DNA of 64,000 nucleotides from Eopsaltria australis (lineage: Eukaryota; Chordata; Aves; Passeriformes; Petroicidae). Where the stretch lies: the NCBI GenBank assembly GCA_034509425.1, contig JAVTVJ010011652.1, positions 3,321,001-3,385,000 of the forward strand. The letters run 5' to 3'. The position numbers and the translations under genes were made by a program. Below are positions 34,481 to 48,800 of the stretch, one piece after another (the stretch's first letter is position 1; each line of letters begins with the position of its first letter). The notes beneath the pieces were generated by a model, which saw nothing but the letters and a program-made list of their open reading frames with translations, had not been told where the DNA came from and made no database searches.

Positions 34481-35255
34481 TTCTAGCCATACCTAGCATA
34501 TGTATAATTTATAAGCCACACACCGTTTTCTGTCAAATAGGCGATTGATCTGACTCGGATCTCGTTAATTATCCTCCACATACATTATACGTTAACAGAT
34601 CTTCAGTATACTGTGTATCAATATTAATAAGATTATAAAACACTATTGATAATTAGGAAGAGAAAGAGACCAGGCCTTTGATTCACTCTGTTACTAACGC
34701 CCCTGCATCTCTAGATTAAAAAGAGACCACTTTTCGTTTAATAATATCAGATCAGTACATCCATCTTCTAAAAGGCTTTATTAAGAGAAAGCTAAGATTT
34801 GCATCCCTATGCAAGGGGCTATTTGAAATTGATTATGGAGGCATCATTGATGTGTGAGAAATTTGTTTCTCTGTCTTGTCTAAAGGGGGACCTAATAGGT
34901 GGGAGGGATTTAAGGTGGAGCACTGCACTCTTGGATCTTTGATCAGGAAATTTCTATTTTTCTTTGTCAGGCTATATTTGGTAAGCCAGATTGCCTTGTT
35001 TCAGAGGAAATTAAATGGGATGTCATATTTCTTCCTTTAAAAAATAACAACATCTATTTTATCACACTCCAAAAGAGACTGGTGGAATTAAGTAACAATA
35101 TTTATCTTTAAATTATGTGGGTCAGATTATTTTTTTTATTACTTTTTACAGTTTTCCTTTTTTTTTTTTTTTTTAAATTTTGCTCTGCCCTGCCTTTTGT
35201 GTTTCCATTAAGCTTGTTTGCAACAAGCAAACCAGAACAATGAGTTGCTGGTGAG
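34481..35255. promoter_or_regulatory. Candidate conserved enhancer block with TCF/LEF, octamer and homeodomain motifs
   Basis: This AT-rich, repeat-poor block has two strong TCF/LEF matches, CCTTTGAT at 34675-34682 and CTTTGATC at 34937-34944. It also has a perfect octamer ATTTGCAT at 34797-34804 with an ATGCAA half site just after, and homeodomain TTAATTA/TAATTA cores at 34565-34571 and 34650-34655. A T-rich run at 35158-35174 lies near its right end. It lies about 30 kb upstream of TCF7L2. Such blocks often prove deeply conserved, but this is judged from texture only. Confidence 0.35.
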
Positions 35256-38095
35256 GGCTCTGAAACACTTCATATCCAAATTGAATCAGGTAAACTTTGC
35301 TCTCTTAGAAATTTTGTACTAAAAGTACAAAAGGGAAAATCATTGCAGGATGACAGGGAACACAGCATAAATTCAGGTTGCCACATGACTGGTCCTCCAC
35401 TGGAATGCTGTATTGCACCATAGTGGCTTGGGAACCAACACTCTGGCCAAGCCTAGGTGCTTTTTCTAATACCTTAGAAAAATTATTTGGGATTCAAGCA
35501 TGAGACCTGATTTTGCCTTGCTGCTAATGTCCACTAATCAGCCAGTCATTGTCCTCATGAAACTTCAGAGCAGCTCTTCCCTGGGTCAGCTGGCACAGAG
35601 CTGATGAAGCCAGGCAGAGTTCTCAGGCTCTCCCTCTGCTCTGGAGCAATTCTGCAAGGCATCCTTCCCACTGCTGACTCCCTGGGGCTGGCCACAGTTA
35701 GGAGACCTCATTCCAGCCACCACAGATATTTTAAGCATCACATCCCGCAACCCTATGGAGATGAGATTTCTAAATTACCATGACCAGGACCCTACAGCTT
35801 CTGCAGGGGGGTGTTTGTGTTGCTGTGCAGAACAACAGGCTCTAGTGGAAGATATGATGTGAACAGCAGAGGGAAGCTGAGAAAAACTACCCTCACTTGG
35901 ACAGGGTCTTCACTCAGGGAAATTTCACACATGTATTTCCCTGAAAAGTAGCCCAGCAGATTCTCATTTCTCATGGTAATTCTGCTAAAAGCCTAAATAA
36001 AACCATCAATTTATGGCTTCCAGGAAATCTGCCCTATATATAATCTTTCCATTCCCTAGAGCCCTGCGATTTTGAAGCATGCTGGGAGAGATCATGGTTT
36101 GCAGGACTGTGGAAGGGACTCTGAGATGAGGGAGGTCCCAGGCTGCTGTGGCCACTGCAAAGTCTTGGGAAAGTCCCTTCAACTGCCTGGGACATCCGTC
36201 ATCCTTGTGAGGGGTTACAGGAATTGCCTGGGTGGAACCATGGGGTACAGGAAAAATACCCACAGTACCTAAAATGCCAGTGGGACCCCTCTGGTGCCCA
36301 CATCAACTGGAGCAAGGCCACCAAACAAGGCCATAACATTTAAACTGCTCGTTTTGCCTCTTCTCATTCCATGTGAAACTGGAAAAGGGGCAATCAGCTG
36401 AGACATAGAGGTGGTGAGGCACAAGGAGACATGATGACCTGCTGGGGAAAGGCTAAGCTGAGAGCACATACATAAACCCAGACTGAAATTTGTGTACTGG
36501 GTACATGAGGAACATAAAGGGCTTTCTATGTAGCTACAAGTGTAGGCAACACAAGGTCCAAGAATTGTTCTTTTTTAACCTTGTAGATGTGTTGTAGGTT
36601 CTTGAGGGAGCCTTGAAGGAAACTGTAGAAAGGACAGCAAGAGACAACAATGAAAAATGAAGCCTAAAGGCTTAGAAAAACATAGACTAAACCAATGAGA
36701 GCGCTGCGAGATAGCACAAAACCCCCTAATTTTACTTCTTGGTCCAGGAAAGTATAATGGCTGGCAGATTTTCATGGGATTCCTACAAGTCAAGTGGGTA
36801 TCAGGGCAGCAGGACCTGTCTGTGCCAGCCTCTGGCTAAAAGCTTGCTGCCCTTTCTCTCTCCGACAGGCAGCTGGCCCGGACGCACCGTGGTGCAACTT
36901 CCTGAGCCAAAGTTCACTTCTGGTGGCAGGGCTGTCCCCTGTCGCATGGGACACGAGCCTGGGACTCTGAAGACCTATCTGAGCCATGTCACATCCATTC
37001 ACGTTTGTTTTTTCATACAGTTCAGGCCATAAATACCTTGCTATGTATTCCTGGAGATGCACCACTGCTGCGTGTCCTGTATGCTGTGTATGTTGTGTGT
37101 GAGCACAACAGCACTTGCATGCACAAGGATGTTTACAAAAGGCAGCAGGGAAGTGCCTAAGGTGTAGGTTTCTCATGAAGGAAGGAGTTCATTCCCTTAG
37201 GCCCAGAGACATTCCTTTAATTTCTTATGTCCTTACACAAAAAAAACACATGGGGAAACAAAACTACTTTCACTGACAATGCAGAGAAGTGAAGATTTTT
37301 ACAACCTTGGAGGCTAGCTAAAAACCTCTGAAGATCCAGTTCATATTCCATTGGGAATATCCCAAGTTAATGCATTCATGTGAATGTATTTCCCAACAGA
37401 AATCCAAGAAAAAGAGAAAGCACATAGAAATTTGGGCTTCTGACCTGTCTTTGCCATTGGCTCTCTAGTGACTGCCAGGCTTGTCCTCTTGGCTGCTGTG
37501 CAGTGCAGAGGCTCAGCAAGCCTGGTAACCAGACTTCAGTGAGTCTCTGAGGTCTGATGCTGCTGCACAGATGTCTTCAATTGGCTGGAACCAGGAAATA
37601 GCAGCCAGGAAAAATCCCTCAGCTGACCTGTGCAATGTATGGGACAAGCCTATGCTGAGAACATGGGGAAATGCTTGTCTACCACCTTGAACAAATGAAA
37701 GATCTGTTGATAGAATCAGGGCCATAGATGAGGCTGTCAGGATAAGAAGCAAAGGGTTTTGATGGCCAGTCTTATCCACCAGGCAAAATGGGTGTTGAAG
37801 CTGTACTACCCCAAGTCATGGGTCCTGCCAGCTTTGGACTCATACATGTTATAGGAAGAGCACAGAAGACTTTGCTTCATCTCTGGCCCTGCTGTCTATA
37901 TCTGTACAAAATCTCTGTACAGCTCTCAGACTGGGTCTATTAATTAAGAATCAAAAGAGGGAGGTGAGGAGAAAATATGTATGATTTCTGATATCATCAC
38001 AGCACATGCTGAAAATGAGATCCTTGGAGGCAGTGGCAGCAGTCAGTATTTAGGCAAATTAGGGCAGTGGTTTAATGCATCAGTGCCTTCCTGAT
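35256..38095. other. Intergenic, no gene seen
   Basis: No coding exon, RNA gene or recognisable transposon is seen. Composition is mixed. Confidence 0.5.
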
Positions 38096-38697
38096 GAATC
38101 ATAGAATTGTTTGAGTTGGAAAGGACCTTAAAGCCCATCTGGTTCCAACCCCCTGCCATGGGCACGGACACCTTCCACTGGACCAGGCTGCTCAAAGACT
38201 CATCCCACCTGGCCTTGAACACTCCAGGGCATGGGGCACCCACAACTTCTCAGACAGGCAAACTCTGCTAATGGCTCACCACCCTCACAGTAAGGAATTT
38301 CTTCCTGATATCTAGTCTAAACTTATCCTTTTTCAGTTTGAAGCCATTCCCCCTTGTCCTATCTACATACGCCTGTAAAAAAGTCCCTCTCCAGCGCTCT
38401 CGCAGCCCCTTTAGGAAGGTGCTCTAAGATCTCCCTGGAGCCTTCTCTTCTCCAGGCTGAACAGCCCTGACTCTTTCAGCCTGAATTCATGGCAGAGATG
38501 CTCCAGTCCTCTGACCACCTTTGTGGCCTCCTCTGAACTCACTCCATCAAGTCCACATCCTTCTTATGCTGGGGGCCCCAGAGGCAGATGCAGCAGTCCA
38601 GGTGGAGTCTCATGAGTGCAGAGTAGAGGGGGAAAATCACCTCCCATGACCTGCTGGCCAGGTTTCTTTTGATGCAGCACAAGGTATGGTTTATGGT
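38096..38697 (-). mobile_element. CR1 LINE 3' fragment, minus orientation, well preserved
   Basis: The plus strand reads as the reverse complement of an avian CR1. It starts with the terminal GAATCATAGAATTGTTTGAG and GTTGGAAAGGACCTTAAAG, then AACCCCCTGCCATGGGCACG, GACACCTTCCACTGGACCAGG, ACCACCCTCACAGTAAGGAA, the ATTCCCCCTTGTCCTATC block, and ends in the region CTGGCCAGGTTTCTTTTGATG with CAGCACAAGG. It is the least diverged repeat in the window, so probably the youngest CR1 insertion here. It is 5'-truncated, as most CR1 copies are, and holds only the end of ORF2 and the 3'UTR. Confidence 0.95.
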
Positions 38698-39480
38698 GTG
38701 GAACCATTATGGTGGAAATGGTGAGAAGGATCCATTGTCACAGAGATGATGCTCCAGGTGTCTGCATTGCCCAGAGCAATTATTACATGGTCCCTTGACA
38801 TGGTACCTCCAGACAGCTCCATTGTGCCAGGATTTGCATGTTATTAACCTGCTCAGTGTAACTACATCAGAAGAAGTAGAAAATAAAAGGAAAATAATAC
38901 CCCCATTTGAGCTTGGGCATGGTAGACTATTTTTCAACCCTGGAAACATTTTAGTTCCTATCAAAGAACATTTGCTTTTGTGTTAAGTGGGGAAGCCCTG
39001 CAGATGAATGTGCAGAATAAAAATAGCAAAACCTTGGTGGTTCCTCACTTAAGAAAAACAATACTTGGGCCACTTGAAACAATAAGGGTTTGCTCCCAGC
39101 TTGAGATTTTGTCTGACAAATTTCAGAGAGAAGGGTTTTTTCCTCCCCTCCTCTAGCCCTGAGACATACTGCAAAAAAATGCATGCACACGAGCCGTTGT
39201 CACTGGGAATGTACCAGCCTTCCATTAACATTGCTCTCTATAGGATGGCGGTTGGCAGGAGTGCTCATTTTAAAATCCAAAGGCTCATGTCTAGTGCTCC
39301 AGCCCTTATTCCCCAGAGTTTTTTCAAGCCACTTGAGCCACTTGTCTGGAGCCTGCTTGCTTTGATCTCCTTCTGCATCGAACGTGTCTGGAGAGAGCTC
39401 TGCAAGGGGAAAGCATGAATCGAGTTGTGCGCTCCCATCTCAAATCTTGCCCATTGCAAAGCCATACCAGGAAATTGAGG
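38698..39480. other. Intergenic, no gene seen
   Basis: No coding exon or repeat is recognised in this stretch next to the CR1 5' truncation point. Confidence 0.5.
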
Positions 39481-39860
39481 AAATGTTCCAGGTTTAAGCT
39501 TTCTACCCTTAGCCAGAAATTAAAACCCCTTCATTAATCCAATCTTAAATCTCAACTAGCTGCTGCTTAAAGTGGTAATAAATATTTCATACTGATTGTG
39601 TTGCGTTCCTTGCTGTGTTTATTAAATGGAGTTTCTCATAATTCCAGTTATTCATTTTAATAGGTCAGGACTTGGCTGTGATTTAAACAGACCACTGAGG
39701 AAACAGCCGTGGTTAAACATTGTAACAATATGGATTATTAATTTAATTGGCCAGCTATTACTTGTTTTGACTCTGTGCTAACACATTTAGCTCAGTCTCT
39801 TGTGGCCTATAAACCACAAAGGTCGTGACTTCAACATTCAGAAGAATGGGAAAAAGAGAA
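39481..39860. promoter_or_regulatory. Candidate conserved enhancer block (paired SOX, homeodomain, RUNX motifs)
   Basis: The block has opposed SOX-like half sites ATTGTAACAAT (39719-39729), homeodomain cores in TTAATTTAATTGG (39738-39750), and a RUNX-like AACCACA (39812-39818) running into ACAAAGG, a SOX/TCF-like core. It is AT-rich and free of simple repeats. Function is inferred from motif density only. Confidence 0.3.
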
Positions 39861-42800
39861 TCAGGGCTGAGATTATGAGGAAAAATAGAGAAACAGTGTG
39901 GGGAAGACAGAGTGGGGAAGGCTAAGGGCTTGCTGGAGGCAGTGCAGGGCAAAAGGGGATTTATTTAGGAGCTCAGCAATAGAACATCCTCTAAACCACC
40001 AGGCAAACTAGCAGTTTCTTTCAGTCTGCATCCCTCTGAGGTGATTTCAGACAGTGATTTTTACCTGTGGGTATAACAATGGTATCCCCACATGTTTAAT
40101 AACACCTCTACTTTATTTCTAAATTTTTAAAATCTAGTTAAAATTATACCATGCAAAGAGCTCACATGTGAATAATCAGCAATAATATTTATAAGTGTAT
40201 TAAAAAGGTCAATCATCCCTGCCCTGGATGGTTTCACTGCACCTTTATTGAAAACCATCTCATGATGCTAGTTAGATACAGTGGGATGAAAAAGCACATT
40301 CCAAAGGGCATGCTAGCAAAAAGGGACATCCAGGAAAAAATATGGGGTTTATCTTCTGTGCTCAACAAAGGCAGTGCAATTTGTACCATGGACCGCTCCA
40401 CTTGAAAGGAGTCAAATCTTTCCATTGATTTTTTATGCACAACTCTCACTGACTCCAAATAGGGGTTCTGTGCATTGAATAGCATCAGGATATGACCCCA
40501 TATTTGTCTTGGCAACTGTGTATAAAATGTGGCAGTGGGCAATGTTCCCTTACTGATGCCTGTGCCAGGTATGTTCAACATTCAACTGGTACAGGTGCTA
40601 AAACCCTGCCATGAAGGGAACGATATGAATACAAAAAGTAGGCAGATATATTGGGCAGAGAGGCAGTCAGGTATGAGTCTCCATTTTCAGTGTTTATCAC
40701 ATGCCTTGGAATCTGTAGCTGTTCCTGTAACAAACTGCACAGGCCAGTAAGTTGGAAGAACATAGCCCAAAACCTTTGTCTGCAAAGGCAGGCTCCAAAC
40801 CATGAATCTAACATGGGAAATGTAGCATGCATGAGTACAGCATACATAATCAGCAGTAACAGCTGCCCAGACAAATTGGTGGGATTCCAATGCTGTAAGA
40901 CTTCTTCCATCCTCTCTCTCTTATCCTCCTTCGCATAGCTCAACCCAATTTTCCAAGACACAGGGACGCTTGGAAGAAAGACACAGGCTTGAAAGCTTAT
41001 TGATTGTGTAGAAAAGAGCCAGATGGAGAAAAATTCCTGCATTGCTTCTTTCTGGCTTTTTCACCTCTCCTTCTTTTCTGCCTCTCTCCCCCCTCTCCCT
41101 GACCCAACTTTGGCCCTGCTAGAAGCCTTTCTTCACCATGCCAGCCATCACTCACACTCACCCTGTTTTGCAGCCCAGCTCTCCTGCAGGCAGACCCCAA
41201 CCCCACAGGAGTTCCCATCTTCCAGCCCAGATTTCCTTGTCCTGCCTTTGGCTTCAAACCCACTTGCTTTCTATCATTGCATCCCCTATCATGCACACTG
41301 ACTCTTGGGTCCTTGCTGGCAGTTTTTATCCTACCTCTGAGCACCTTCTACTCCTTCTGTACTCAAGAACCAGTTTCCAGATTCAAACTCTCACTTTGCC
41401 CAGCTGATGACAGCAGTATCAACATCCTGTAATACTACTATCCCCCTTCACCTATTCGAGATACATAATTTTTTGCATGCACAGAGTACAGACCAAAGGC
41501 TAGGATGACACTATATTCAGCCTCTTGCAGAAATCCTTTAAAAACTTCTGAGAATTCCTTGCCCCATGTCATCACACTGTGCACCTCCCAGATTCCCCTC
41601 CTGCTGTAATCTATCTCCACCACTCCTCCTGGCTCCGTGTGGCAGGCAAGAAACCCCAGCCAGTGGAGCTCAGCTCCTCACCCAGGGAGCCATCCTTAAG
41701 CTGCTGCAGGTGCCGCGTGCCGGGCCCTGGATCTCTAAGTGCAGCTGACAAACAGGGCTTTCTTCTGTGGTGCCTAGCACCAGCAGCCCCTAAGGACAAG
41801 ATACCCTTCCCTTCTTCTCCCCCACCCCCAGCCCTTGCACACAATACAGTATTTGTCATGGACTTGTTTTCCAGTACATGAAGAGCACAAAAATGCGTGC
41901 TCTTCTATGATAAGGTAAGCAGAGTGACCCTGTAACATTCCACATCTGAACTCAGAACGGCATCTGCCTCACAGCTGTCCTTGTAGCGAGCATTTCAAAA
42001 ACACAGACAGCAAAAAACAGCAACAATATCTCATCGCTGATGTAGCTGCTTACAGCACAGTCCTCACTGTCTTCCAAATACCCGTGTTCGAGAGGTGACC
42101 TACAGCTGTGAAATTTGGATGCAGATTCCAACACCACCCCTTAATTTCAAGGATGTTCCAATATGAGTTTTACACAGAGCTGCAGTCCAAGTGCAAAATT
42201 TGTGGCTGGAGCTAGGTTCAGATTCTGAACACCCTGAGTCACAAAGATTTCTAAGAGTTTTGGCTTCGTTGCAGTATTCATGTTCCCTCTTACTTGAGTG
42301 CATTGACATATCCTCTAGGAGTCATGGACTAGGAGCTCACAGCGAAAGGCTCTGCACAAACAGAATAAAAATAAAGGGAAGAGTTTAAAGTTCAGAGTCA
42401 AGAGACAGATACAGAGAAATGTGGAAGTGCAGAGAAAGAGTTACACTGCCAACAGGACAGTCGAAGTGCAGTTGAGTTTTCAGTGGTCATCCAGTCAAAG
42501 GAGAGCAGAGGGAGATTTTGAAAAGTGAACAAGTCAGCAGCATTGCAAATGTGTGCAGAGTGCTTCTGAAGAAATGTGGGTGAAAAGACAGCTGGCATGA
42601 AAGGACAGCTATGGACATGGACATCTCAGACCAGCTGGAACAAGAGCTGCTTTTGAGGAAATGAACAACAGGGAATGGATAGAGGGAGAAGAAACCTTGA
42701 AGGGCACTGAAGGAAGAAGCAAACTGCTGCTACTTGCTACAATAGATAAGGTAGTAGAGGAAGGAAAAAGGAAAATTTATGAGATCCATGTGATGAAAAA

Positions 42801-45800
42801 TGGGCACCATTCAGAGTAAGTATGAGAGGATATATAGAGTATTTTAATCAGATGAGAAGAGCTTCAACAAGCAAATTGGTTGGGAGAAGATTATCTCAAA
42901 GAAGTGCAGAAAGTGCCAACAAAGGTAAGTTGGATGCAGAGCTTTAAGAGAGAGCAGTCCAGATTAAATCCAACTTATTTATTTGACACCATAAAGAGAA
43001 ATGATGAGATTTTAACTTGGATAGAAGGAAACAAATCACCGTGGAAAGAGGAATCAGGAAATCAAAGATGGTAGCTGAAATCAAACAGATGAAATCCCTA
43101 AAGGACAAGACACAGAAGGAGGACTGAAAAACTGAAGACCCGAGTGCAAGGGAGCTCAGGGGCAGAGAAGTTGCCATCATGAGTGCAAGAGTTGCTGGAA
43201 TAAGGCAGAGCATGGGACACAGCAATGAGGGCTGGTACAGGAGGGAGCCTGGTGCACACTGAAGAGCGACTGCAGGTGGAAAAGCAGAATGACTGTAGAC
43301 ACATTGCTGTTCAGAAGAGAAAGAATGGAAACTGAGACATTGGGTGGGTCTTTCTACAAGTTACAATTCAGTTTACATGTGTAGCCCTTCACTTAGTTCT
43401 GCTCTACCTTGTTGGATCTGGGGTTCTCTGGCAGGCAGTGCAGGAATAAGATCACAAACTCCTCCTTGTCTTCAGGTATCATATGAGAGATTTTCATAAT
43501 AATAATGTGGCTGCAGAAAACCAGGAGAATATTTTAGGTATCTTTCTTTGCCTCTAACATTTTTCTCTCCACGAGATGTTGACAAAAATCTGCATTTCTA
43601 ACATCACAGATTTTTTAAAAAGAGGAGGGACTGTTAGGTCATCTGGAGAAAGTCCTGTTGAAGGGTATCAAAATGTCTGTGATTGTTCATGTGCAGCAAC
43701 TCCTTCTTGGATGTCTTTAGGGGATTAAGATGAATACTTTGAGTACAGGAGCATGAGTTAGTCAGTCAACATCAGTAGCCAAAGAACTGATTACACTGGC
43801 TTGTGTCTCTGCTGTGGCACAGATGGAGACCATTCAGTAAATTCCTTCACGGAGAGAATGATCTCCCCTTTTTTGGAAGATAGGTGAGGACACAGAAAAC
43901 ATTAGAGAGTGCAGCAAAGAGCAGGTGCTGGCACTCTACTCATGCTAGCGAGAGTGATGTAATACTTGAATAAAAATAATTAGGTTGTTGGACACAAGCC
44001 TTCATATAAAAAACAACATAGAAAACACATGTTTTCACATGCTTCCAATGCAAAAACCACCTGTCCCCAATTGGTTTAATGAATGTTCACATGACTGTGA
44101 AGTTTAAATGAGCATGCAGTGGGAGTAGCCAGCACACAGCAGGTCAGTGTGAGCACTGCTGTAGGTGACACTGCAAGTTGTGAGCTCCACATGTTCTGCA
44201 TGCCCTGCCCGTGGGCCAGGGGAACATGTGGAGGAAATGCCTCATTTTGTACGTCTTCAGGAGAAGGAATGAACCTATTGTGTGCTCTTCTGGGCAGCAA
44301 CTACCCTACTCCAAGCCCAGCAAAACTAGTGGGAATCAGATTCCAGGATCTTGTTGACATTCTGCACATTCTGTGGTTTCTCTTTTGTCAGGATGCGCAC
44401 AGCTTTGGTGAGGAAAGTGGGGAAGGGAAGGAAAGAAATGTTCAGAATTCTCTCCAGAGTCATTTGTGGGAGCATTTATTGGTTTTGCTCTCTTACTTGC
44501 GTGGTCTTGAGCTGGCTGGGTCATTGGTTTCTGCCTAAGAGTTTACTAAAGTGAGGGCAATTTTCTGTTTCCCATGATAGCTTGTATTTTGAAAATGGTA
44601 TTCAACAACATTGGCTTTTTGTCTTTTTTTAAGGAAAGCAATTGTTCATTTGAAAATATGACACTAACAAAATATTTTGCAATGTAAGGACAGCTAAAAA
44701 TGCATTTTGCAAACAGTACAGCACATGACCATATCTCTTGGCAGATACATGTTAACTCCACCTTAAAGAGATTCAGTCACTTGAAACTTGCTAGCAATGT
44801 ATATTGTGAATAACACCAGGGTTTTGTACATTTCTAAACACTATAAAATTAGTTTAAAATAAAGTTTGGCTTTTTTTTTAAAGGCCTGTAGAACATATTC
44901 TGGAACACAGCAAAGAACTGGTGTACAGTGCTCTAGTGGTTTGCTTCAAAAATACACAGCAGCAGGGGATCATTACTTGGTTTTCATTCTCACCTGCCTC
45001 TGACTTGTCCCACTATACATTTCTGAAACTGTTCTGACCACTTTCCACAACATATTTGTAGCATCCACACAAACATAATCCGTAGTTTTGCAAGACAAAT
45101 GTGAATATTAACTTATCTTGCCTAAACAATTCAAGTGGAATCCTAACTGCCTTGCTAAAATAAGAAGCTTTATAACTTCCAATAATTAGCCCTTATCATA
45201 TGCATAAAGGAGTTTTCATCCTTTTTTCTCCCAGCTCCTAGAGTTAAATCTGGACTCTCCAAGAAATGTGTAAAAATACAAAAAGTTTTCCTCTTTTACA
45301 TACATTAATCAGGTTGAAATATCAATATTTTCTAAATATCCAACAACCTTTGCAGTTCTCAAGTGGTTTTTTGAGATCCCAGCTTGCCTCACAAGCTCAG
45401 GACTTGTAGATTTGCAGACTCTGTTACCCCTTAATATTCACATCCACAGAAAAGAGTGACAGGCTTGGGGAAAGACCCAGAGAATTATTCCAGACTCTTC
45501 AACTCAGATTTCATTTTGTTTCTTGATAGTCAGCACCTGACTGTAATTCATTTTGAAAAGTTTAAACAGAACCTTCTATTTTTTGCTGACTTTGGAGCAA
45601 GGGCATTTGTCTATCCCTCATTAATCTTTATGTCACTTGCAAGAAACATCATACCTTTTTATTTTGGAATAGATTCCCCAAATAGAAGTCCAATGCTGCA
45701 ACCCTTGTCCCCATTAAGATTTTGCTAATGACCTTATACCACTCAGAACAAAGATTATTAAACTGGGCCAGATGCTTGCTAGATGAAGAGAAGTTGAAAA

Positions 45801-48800
45801 GCAGCTCTAAAACAGAAGGTTTCTCCTTTGACCCTCCAGTAGAGTTTAAGGCATCAGCTTTCAGTGGGATTGACTTCACAGAAGGAGGGTGAATTTAATG
45901 ATGAGTATTTTCCAAAATCCCACCTGAGCATTTGTTGGTGTTGGGTGGAACCCTCAGCCAAGTGTTTCCTAGCATGGTTTGAAAGGTTACTGAGTCCTTT
46001 AGCTGTCCTGTGGATACAAGCTCTGGGCTTGACCATATTGGTAGGCATTTACTTACTTGCTATTGCAAGAGGGTAGGAATGCACTCAGTTTGAGGATTAA
46101 CTTCCAGCCAAAGAGTGAGAGCTTGTTAATATATTCCAAGAGTATCTCAAGTCCCCTTTTTTACCTTCCTTGGGTTCACATAATATCATCCTCTTCACCC
46201 CTTAGGATTAAGGTTAACTGGATATGAAGGACAAGTGTGCACCTTCATAGCAGAATCTCTCCCAAAGAAAAGTATTTCCTACGTAGAACCTTCCCTTGCT
46301 GAGTCCCATCTTTGGTAATCACGGAAAGAAACATGGAGCAAAGAGTACCCAAATCAAGGCGTGGACATTTCATAGGAAAAGGAATGAAGAAAGATCAATT
46401 ACATTAAAAAAGTATTGAAAAATAAAAGGGTACAGATGATTGGCTGTGGATATATCTGAGGAATCTATGTAATATTCTAGTACTGGAGAAGGGCAGTGTT
46501 ATTCTTAAATCTCCAAAACCTGACAAAACATATAAAAGACAGGACTGGGTTCACAATTACTCCCAAGTGCAATATTATTAAGTTCTTCCAGAAGGGACTT
46601 CACTGTAATAAAAAACGGGTTTGTTTCTCCATTTTACAAGTCTCTCTGACCTCATATGTTCAATCTGCCTTTCACACTACCATTTAGTTTGCTTATTTCT
46701 GGATAACCACACTCTCTCACTGACACAGGAATGTTAGAGTCAACCCAACGCACACAGAAATGTTTTCTATCTGTTAAGCAGTGCAGTGCCAGAATATAAC
46801 CCAGGATGTCACTGCAATGCACAGTGTCCTCTTAAAGAAAAAATACTCAAGAGATATATATTTTAAGGACTCTGTAAAATGAGGGAACTAGTTATTACCA
46901 GTTTACTTATTTGGTACCTCAACAAAAGTGGACATTAATTCCTTCAGCTGAAAGTCAAGATAACTCATCCAAATAGTACTGGTAGGAAAGGAGGAGGTTA
47001 GGAGAAAAAAGGGTTTTTACTAAAGCCTGAGGTTTTTTTTCCTGAAACACTGAGGGATTTTTGGTGAGTTAATACAGCCCCTATTTTCAAAGGGGCCTTT
47101 AATTTAAGACATCCAGCTTTCTGGGTGTCCAGAAACGGGCAGGCTGGCTACAGAGTGTCAGTCTGAGTTGTTGGGATGCACAGGTGGTGCTGGGGAATCC
47201 ATGTCAGGCCTTCTAGGAAACACAACATCAGTGGAAGGCACTGACCTCCAGTGCTCCACGCCGCATCCTTCTGCGAGGACACCAAATGGCAGAGCTGTGT
47301 AATTATACTGCTGCTTGTAAAGCTCAGTGGATGGAATGTGCTACATCAGCACTTGCTGCCTTTATTCCTGAGGGGGAAGAAAGTCTCACAAGGAAAAGGA
47401 GTGAATGAAATTCTGAGTGCTGTGTTACTCTGGTTAACTTCTGGGAATCTAATTATTTGAGACGAGGTGCATTTAGGAGTCGTTCTATATGAGTGTAAAA
47501 AAATTGCTGAAGAACACCCTGCCTCCCCTCCTCTATACCTTATCCTTAAAAAAATAAGGCAGGTAAGGATACATTTAACATTCACAGTCTTTTATACTAC
47601 TAAGTGAAATCAGAACAAAATATGGTAATTAATCCATTGTGCATTCAAGGATTCAGGTTTGAGCAGCAGATGGGAAAAGTTGTGGATCATAACCCCATGC
47701 AATATTTGACAGAATATCAGTCAAATATAGTTCACACATCTTCATGTTTCTGTCAGTCCCTCTCATCTAAAGTTAATTTAAAGTGACAAGAACTACATTA
47801 GCACTTTTCAAAGGGTAATGCAAACTTTAGAATATTCACCTCAAATCAATACCCATCCAGACTCCTAAATGGTCAAACTGGCAAGCTCCTGAAGGTGATT
47901 CCATTTTGCTTTTTATGCTAAATCTGCCATCTGTTTCTGGGGTTTATGCATTAACCTTTAAACAAATTGGTTCAAAATGTGGCAGAGAAGGTGGCACCTG
48001 TTTATTCTGCGTGATACTGTCATGGACAAATGTATAAAAGTCAAGGCAAATCTAGTTGTGCAGAGTAATAGTTTGGATCTTAACCTGTGGGTTATTTTTG
48101 AACAACTCCTTATGCAAGTGGTGTACTTTGATGCCCTGCTTGTGAGTGGGGCACCTACTTTCATTTCACCACTGCAATAAAAGAGTCCAAAGCAGAGACC
48201 TTACACAGGCTCCCACAGAAAGTTTGATCTGGTGGCCCTGGTGCTCACAGCAAACTGCAGCTTTTCTAAAAAGCGTATTATTTGATAGAAACAGTAATTT
48301 CTCCCCCTTTTTTCAGCCAAAACAGCCTTTGTAGACTGCACATCTGCAAATGTATGCTCGCGTATTTTTGTGACTGACTTGGGTGTGGGAGTACAGCAAA
48401 GTCCAAATCCTCTGATCTAATGCTATTGCTGTGCTGGTTTCTTGTGCTTCTGCTCCTTGTGTTCACATTACCAAATAAGAGATCACACCCTGCAAGGCTC
48501 TGCAGAGCTCATCTCCAGGGAAGGCAAAAGCACTTCTTGGCATTCGGACTGCACACAATCCCAATATCATCCCCCTTTCCCTCCCCAGCCCTGTTACAAA
48601 TGATTTAAGGCAGGCTGTGAATGAGAAACATAAGGTAAACACTATTTAGCCTTCATTGCCTTCTGTCCCAAGCGTAACTTGGCCTTGCCTCTGGAGAGGC
48701 ACCCAGTTCAGCCCTCCTGGAGACACAGTCACCGGCTGGGATGTGTGTATGTCTTCTGGAGAAGGTACAAAAGAGAAAGGATCACACTGGTCAAAGGACT

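Noticed and set aside
40575..41042. 155-codon minus-strand frame
   Set aside because: No known domain, an opposing plus-strand frame at the same place, and no exon signals.
43600..43740. Faint CR1-like wording (TTAGGTCATCTGGAGAAAGTC)
   Set aside because: Too short and diverged to separate from chance.
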